Shown: one piece after another, positions 61,242 to 64,000 of the stretch
How positions within the stretch are numbered: position 1 is the first letter of the stretch
Layout of the letters: every line of letters begins with the position of its first letter
Source of the DNA: JAHDFB01 sp965658745
GTDB taxonomy: Bacteria; Bacteroidota; Bacteroidia; Chitinophagales; Saprospiraceae
DNA: 64,000 nucleotides
Assembly (NCBI GenBank): GCA_965658745.1
Contig: CBFHTK010000003.1
Span: forward strand, 186,001 to 250,000
Direction: 5' to 3'
Notes under the pieces: model-generated
Told to the model about the DNA's origin: nothing
Seen by the model: the letters and a program-made list of their open reading frames with translations, nothing else
Database searches by the model: none
Program-made: the position numbers and the translations under genes

Positions 61242-61631
61242 CTATGCGATTATTTCTTCATAAGCACCAGCGTCTAACAGATCTTCTAGTTCGGAAGAAT
61301 CAGACATTTTTATCTTTACAATCCAACCAGCTCCATAAGGATCTTCATTAATTACAGCTGGATTATCACCTTCGTTTTCGTCAATTTCTGTATTGAATTC
61401 CAATACTTCTCCACTCACTGGCATAAACAACTCTGATGTAGTCTTTACTGCTTCAACAGTTCCAAAAACATCTCCCTTGTCCACGCTCTCGCCAAGTGTA
61501 TCAACTTCCACATAGACTAGTTCTCCTAATTCGCTCTGAGCGAAATCAGTTATCCCCACAGTGACAATATCACCGTCTACGGAAATCCATTCGTGCTCTT
61601 CCGTATATTTTAATTGATCTGGTATATTCAT
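61242..61631 (-). CDS. gcvH: Glycine cleavage system H protein
   Basis: GcvH carries the lipoyl arm that shuttles the methylamine group between glycine decarboxylase and aminomethyltransferase. The 129-residue protein has YTEEHEWISVDGDIVTVGIT, the lipoylation site GTVEAVKTTSELFMPVSGEV (Lys in EAVKTT) and the C-terminal PYGAGWIVKIKMSD. Length is standard. gcvP and gcvT are not in the window. Confidence 0.97.
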   Translation of the reverse strand: MNIPDQLKYTEEHEWISVDGDIVTVGITDFAQSELGELVYVEVDTLGESVDKGDVFGTVEAVKTTSELFMPVSGEVLEFNTEIDENEGDNPAVINEDPYGAGWIVKIKMSDSSELEDLLDAGAYEEIIA

Positions 61632-61725
61632 GCGGCAAAAAATAAATTATTATTCGATTAATATTAATTAGTATCTAATCTTTACGCTCTAGTTAGTTCT
61701 AAAGCACTTTCTTACAAGTTGTAAA

Positions 61726-63030
61726 TTACTTGTCTAATTGGGTTTTCAACCACTCAGACGTTACAGACTTTGGACGTTCAAGTGGAAATCCTAATGCTCG
61801 AGACCAACATAATGCTGCTAGTACTCCAAGACCTCTAGAAACTCCAAATAGAACTGTGTAAAAACTATATTCATTCAATCCATAGTGTACCAAAATTGCT
61901 CCTGAATGTGCATCAACATTTGGCCAAGGATTTTTCACTTTTCCGAGCCCTTGCAAAATTGGTGGTACGATGTCAAATAGTTGCCACACAATATTCACGA
62001 TCTCAGAATCCTTGATGTATTCTCGAGCAAACTCACGTTGAGCTACAAATCTTGGGTCAGGCTGACGCAATACAGCATGTCCATAACCCGGAATTACTTT
62101 ACCTGCATCAAGTGTATCTTGTACGTACTTCTTAATCTGATCATCAGATGGAGTTCTTGTACCCAGCGTCTCAATCATTTCAAAAACCCATTTGATAACT
62201 TCTTGATTTGCTAAACCATGCAATGGACCAGCTAGCGAATTCATACCTGCTGCAAAAGAATTATAAGCATCACTCAAGGTAGACCCAACCAAATGAACCG
62301 TGTGTGCAGAAGCATTTCCTCCCTCATGATCTGCATGAATTGTCAGATACAACCTCATAAGTCTCTTGAAGTCAATTCCTTCAAAACCAAGCATGTGAGC
62401 AAAGTTTCCACTCCAATCCTCTTCTGGATTAGGTGCTATAATATCACCATTATGATAAGTTCGTCGATAAATATGCGCTGCAATTTGTGGAAGTGATGCT
62501 ATCAGATTCATCGAATCCTCGTAGGTCGCGTCCCAATAATCATACTTTGACATTCCTTTAGCATATTTAGCAGCAAAAATAGACTTGTTCTGAAGTGCCA
62601 TGATCCCAATTGTGAATTGAGTCATCGGATGGGTATTAGCAGGTAGGCCGTTCAATGTATCTAATACGTGTTGAGGTACATCAGCTCTCTTTTTCCAATC
62701 ATCTGATAACCATTGTACTTCCTCTTGAGTAGGAATTTCTCCAACCAACATCAACCAAAAAAGACCTTCTGGCATTGGTTCTTTCCCTCCTCTAAATCGA
62801 GGAAGTTTTTCTTTTAACTCTGGAATAGAATATCCTCGAAATCGAATACCTTCTTGAGCATCGAGTTGAGATGTTTCCCATAACATGCTTTTAACACCGC
62901 GCATGCCTCCTAGCATCTGCGCAATTGTTACTTCGTCAATTTTCTGTGCCCCTTTCTCTTTGCTTATTTTTCGCAATTCAAGTCTTAAGGCTTCTGCTTT
63001 TTCGTGAAACTTCTGTTTTAATATGTCCAT
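61726..63030 (-). CDS. Citrate synthase, eukaryotic-like type
   Basis: This enzyme condenses acetyl-CoA and oxaloacetate to start the TCA cycle. The 434-residue protein has catalytic His in LYLTIHADHEGGNASAHT, the second His in VIPGYGHAVLRQPDPRF and the Asp in WPNVDAHSGAILVHYG. The N-terminal ALRLELRKISKEKGAQKIDE and GMRGVKSMLWETSQLDAQEG, together with these motifs, resemble the mitochondrial/eukaryotic-type group rather than E. coli GltA, which is allosteric and NADH-inhibited. The type assignment is from pattern recognition. The upstream region has TATCTTTC, one base from the -7 consensus, 5 bases before the ATG. Confidence 0.95.
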   Translation of the reverse strand: MDILKQKFHEKAEALRLELRKISKEKGAQKIDEVTIAQMLGGMRGVKSMLWETSQLDAQEGIRFRGYSIPELKEKLPRFRGGKEPMPEGLFWLMLVGEIPTQEEVQWLSDDWKKRADVPQHVLDTLNGLPANTHPMTQFTIGIMALQNKSIFAAKYAKGMSKYDYWDATYEDSMNLIASLPQIAAHIYRRTYHNGDIIAPNPEEDWSGNFAHMLGFEGIDFKRLMRLYLTIHADHEGGNASAHTVHLVGSTLSDAYNSFAAGMNSLAGPLHGLANQEVIKWVFEMIETLGTRTPSDDQIKKYVQDTLDAGKVIPGYGHAVLRQPDPRFVAQREFAREYIKDSEIVNIVWQLFDIVPPILQGLGKVKNPWPNVDAHSGAILVHYGLNEYSFYTVLFGVSRGLGVLAALCWSRALGFPLERPKSVTSEWLKTQLDK

Positions 63031-63096
63031 TTGGAAAGATAAAAGTGCTTTATGTTCGCTGGGATCGAACGGTTATAAAATTATTTAAGATTTAGA

Positions 63097-63507
63097 CTAA
63101 TAGATACCATATTCTGCATCAATGATGTCTGCTTTGCTTGCATTCTTCTTGCGCAGTTTAGCTATCTTTTCAGATCTTTCTATTCTTACTTTTTGAGTGT
63201 AAGCTCGATAGCTATCTTGTTGTTCAGCATTCATCAATAACCTAATTGAATTTTCTGAACCTTTATATATCGCCCTTCTTTTACTACGAAAGACTAGTTC
63301 ATCTGTTTTTTCTAGATCTGCTATTATTTTCAAATCAGCAACTCGCTTAGCATAAATAGCATCCAATTTTTCGATTTGACTAGCATCCATCGTTGTTATT
63401 GCGATAAGTTTCTTACGCTCTTTTTTGAAATCGCTAACCTCTTGCGCATGGGCAGTTTGGAAGCTAAAAATAAGTAGCATAAGGGCTAATAAATTATGGA
63501 ACTTCAT
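63097..63507 (-). CDS. Small secreted basic helical protein
   Basis: This 136-residue protein has a signal peptide (NLLALMLLIFSFQTAHAQE) and then one long highly charged helical region (FKKERKKLIAITTMDASQIE, ADLEKTDELVFRSKRRAIYK, KVRIERSEKIAKLRKKNASK). The residue pattern resembles Spy/CpxP-type periplasmic helical proteins, with which I cannot align it firmly. The ATG at 63507 is chosen over 63558 for the signal peptide. Role unknown. Confidence 0.6.
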   Translation of the reverse strand: MKFHNLLALMLLIFSFQTAHAQEVSDFKKERKKLIAITTMDASQIEKLDAIYAKRVADLKIIADLEKTDELVFRSKRRAIYKGSENSIRLLMNAEQQDSYRAYTQKVRIERSEKIAKLRKKNASKADIIDAEYGIY

Positions 63508-63658
63508 TATGTAAAATTTAAATAAAAGCTTAATAAGATTATTCGCGGAAAAATACAATAATTCTTGCTTTCTATTATAAGAATAACTCCAAGAAAGAAA
63601 AGTTTTGTCCTCTTGACAAAATTATCAAGGTTTGGCTGAGCAAGCATATTTTGTTGAC

Positions 63659-63666
63659 TATTTTTG
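63659..63666 (+). promoter_or_regulatory. Bacteroidota -7 promoter element before the DUF3109 gene
   Basis: TATTTTTG is an exact TAnnTTTG match ending 19 bases before the ATG at 63686. TTTG at 63631 is 24 bases upstream, slightly beyond the usual -33 spacing. Confidence 0.4.
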
Positions 63667-63685
63667 CGAACGTAGAAATAAGCCT

Positions 63686-64000
63686 ATGATTATAATTAAC
63701 AATGTTATGGTGGAGGATGGTGTTACATCCGAAAAGTTTTCTTGTGACCTAAAAGCTTGCAAGGGAGCTTGCTGTTGGGAGGGTGATTATGGAGCGCCAC
63801 TTGAGGCAGAAGAAATCAATGTGCTTGAATCAATAAACGAGCAACTGGCGCCATACTTAGACAAGCGAAGTAACGACCTTCTTAACAAGGAGGGTGGAAT
63901 TAAATATTTTGATGAGCCCAAAATGTTTGGTACCAATTTACATCCAGATGGAGCCTGTGTTTACCTAAGCAAAAAAGGTGATATTTCCATGTGCGGAATT
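63686..64000 (+). CDS. DUF3109 family protein, 3' partial
   Basis: The first 105 residues are visible; the gene continues past the window end. It reads MIIINNVMVEDGVTSEKFSC, then DLKACKGACCWEGDYGAPLE, where the clustered Cys resemble the iron/zinc-chelating Cys motifs of YkgJ-type proteins, and DGACVYLSKKGDISMCGI. This fits the DUF3109 family of Bacteroidota Cys-rich proteins, whose role is unknown. The start is the only ATG that keeps the family N-terminus. Confidence 0.85.
   Translation, partial: MIIINNVMVEDGVTSEKFSCDLKACKGACCWEGDYGAPLEAEEINVLESINEQLAPYLDKRSNDLLNKEGGIKYFDEPKMFGTNLHPDGACVYLSKKGDISMCGI

Overview
This window is chromosomal DNA of a Bacteroidota bacterium. The evidence is the A+T-rich sequence, several exact matches to the Bacteroidota -7 promoter element (TAnnTTTG), a long SecA of about 1100 residues with the SEC-C tail, and families typical of the phylum: CarboxypepD_reg/TonB-dependent receptor, TolB-propeller/outer-membrane-barrel fusion, GCS2-CBS fusion, SPOR proteins, DUF3109, and energy-transducer TonB proteins with proline runs. 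Homogentisate dioxygenase, citrate synthase, NadB and many outer-membrane genes suggest an aerobic free-living heterotroph. A Saprospiria-like lineage is possible, but I cannot fix the class from this sequence. I see no complete prophage, insertion sequence, CRISPR array, rRNA or tRNA.

Layout. 1-1292: the end of a cyclase/formamidase-type gene and a membrane TPR protein. 1567-8207: secA, deoC, a SPOR protein and rodA packed head to tail, then an MscS channel. 8234-12255 (minus): homogentisate dioxygenase, WbqC-like and PIG-L proteins, a thioredoxin/MsrA-like redox protein and a metal-binding lipoprotein. 12469-13981: a SPOR lipoprotein and an SRAP protein. 14181-18970 (minus): yidD, a DUF6702-like protein, feoB, feoA, and RNase G/E. 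19601-20851 (minus): an HU-TPR-ribosomal microprotein unit of 30 residues closed by a terminator. 21108-21235: a structured RNA candidate. 21270-24797 (minus): a TPR membrane protein, mnmG and two small genes. 24955-32614: GCS2-CBS, nadB, an MBL hydrolase and a large propeller/barrel protein. 32760-36500: a bestrophin gene broken by one in-frame stop, a haem-binding protein and a TonB-dependent receptor. 36575-40055: a UvrD-type helicase fused to a RecB/AddB-type nuclease. 40070-42553: a decayed DUF695-like gene, a small secreted protein and a SulP transporter. 42715-50093: polA, comM and malQ. 50203-51326: a marR-yceI unit with a clear operator. 51327-52051: gene-free DNA with REP-like palindromes. 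52052-57971: yqeY, rsmA, pdxA, an EamA transporter, rsmI and an M14 peptidase. 58035-64000: a lipoprotein, a small membrane protein, two TonB-type proteins, VanZ-like, gcvH, citrate synthase, a secreted protein and the start of a DUF3109 gene.

Most of the window is housekeeping: protein export (SecA, YidD), cell shape (RodA, SPOR), RNA modification and turnover (MnmG, RsmA, RsmI, RNase G), DNA repair (PolA, helicase-nuclease, SRAP), iron uptake (FeoAB, receptor, TonB) and cofactor synthesis (NadB, PdxA). I found no convincing new multi-gene defence or mobile system. The items most worth a second look are the structured RNA next to HU, the thioredoxin-MsrA-like fusion beside a metal-binding lipoprotein, the palindromic operator over an apparently leaderless marR, the nonsense-interrupted bestrophin gene, and the secreted orphan TonB domain beside its full-length paralogue.
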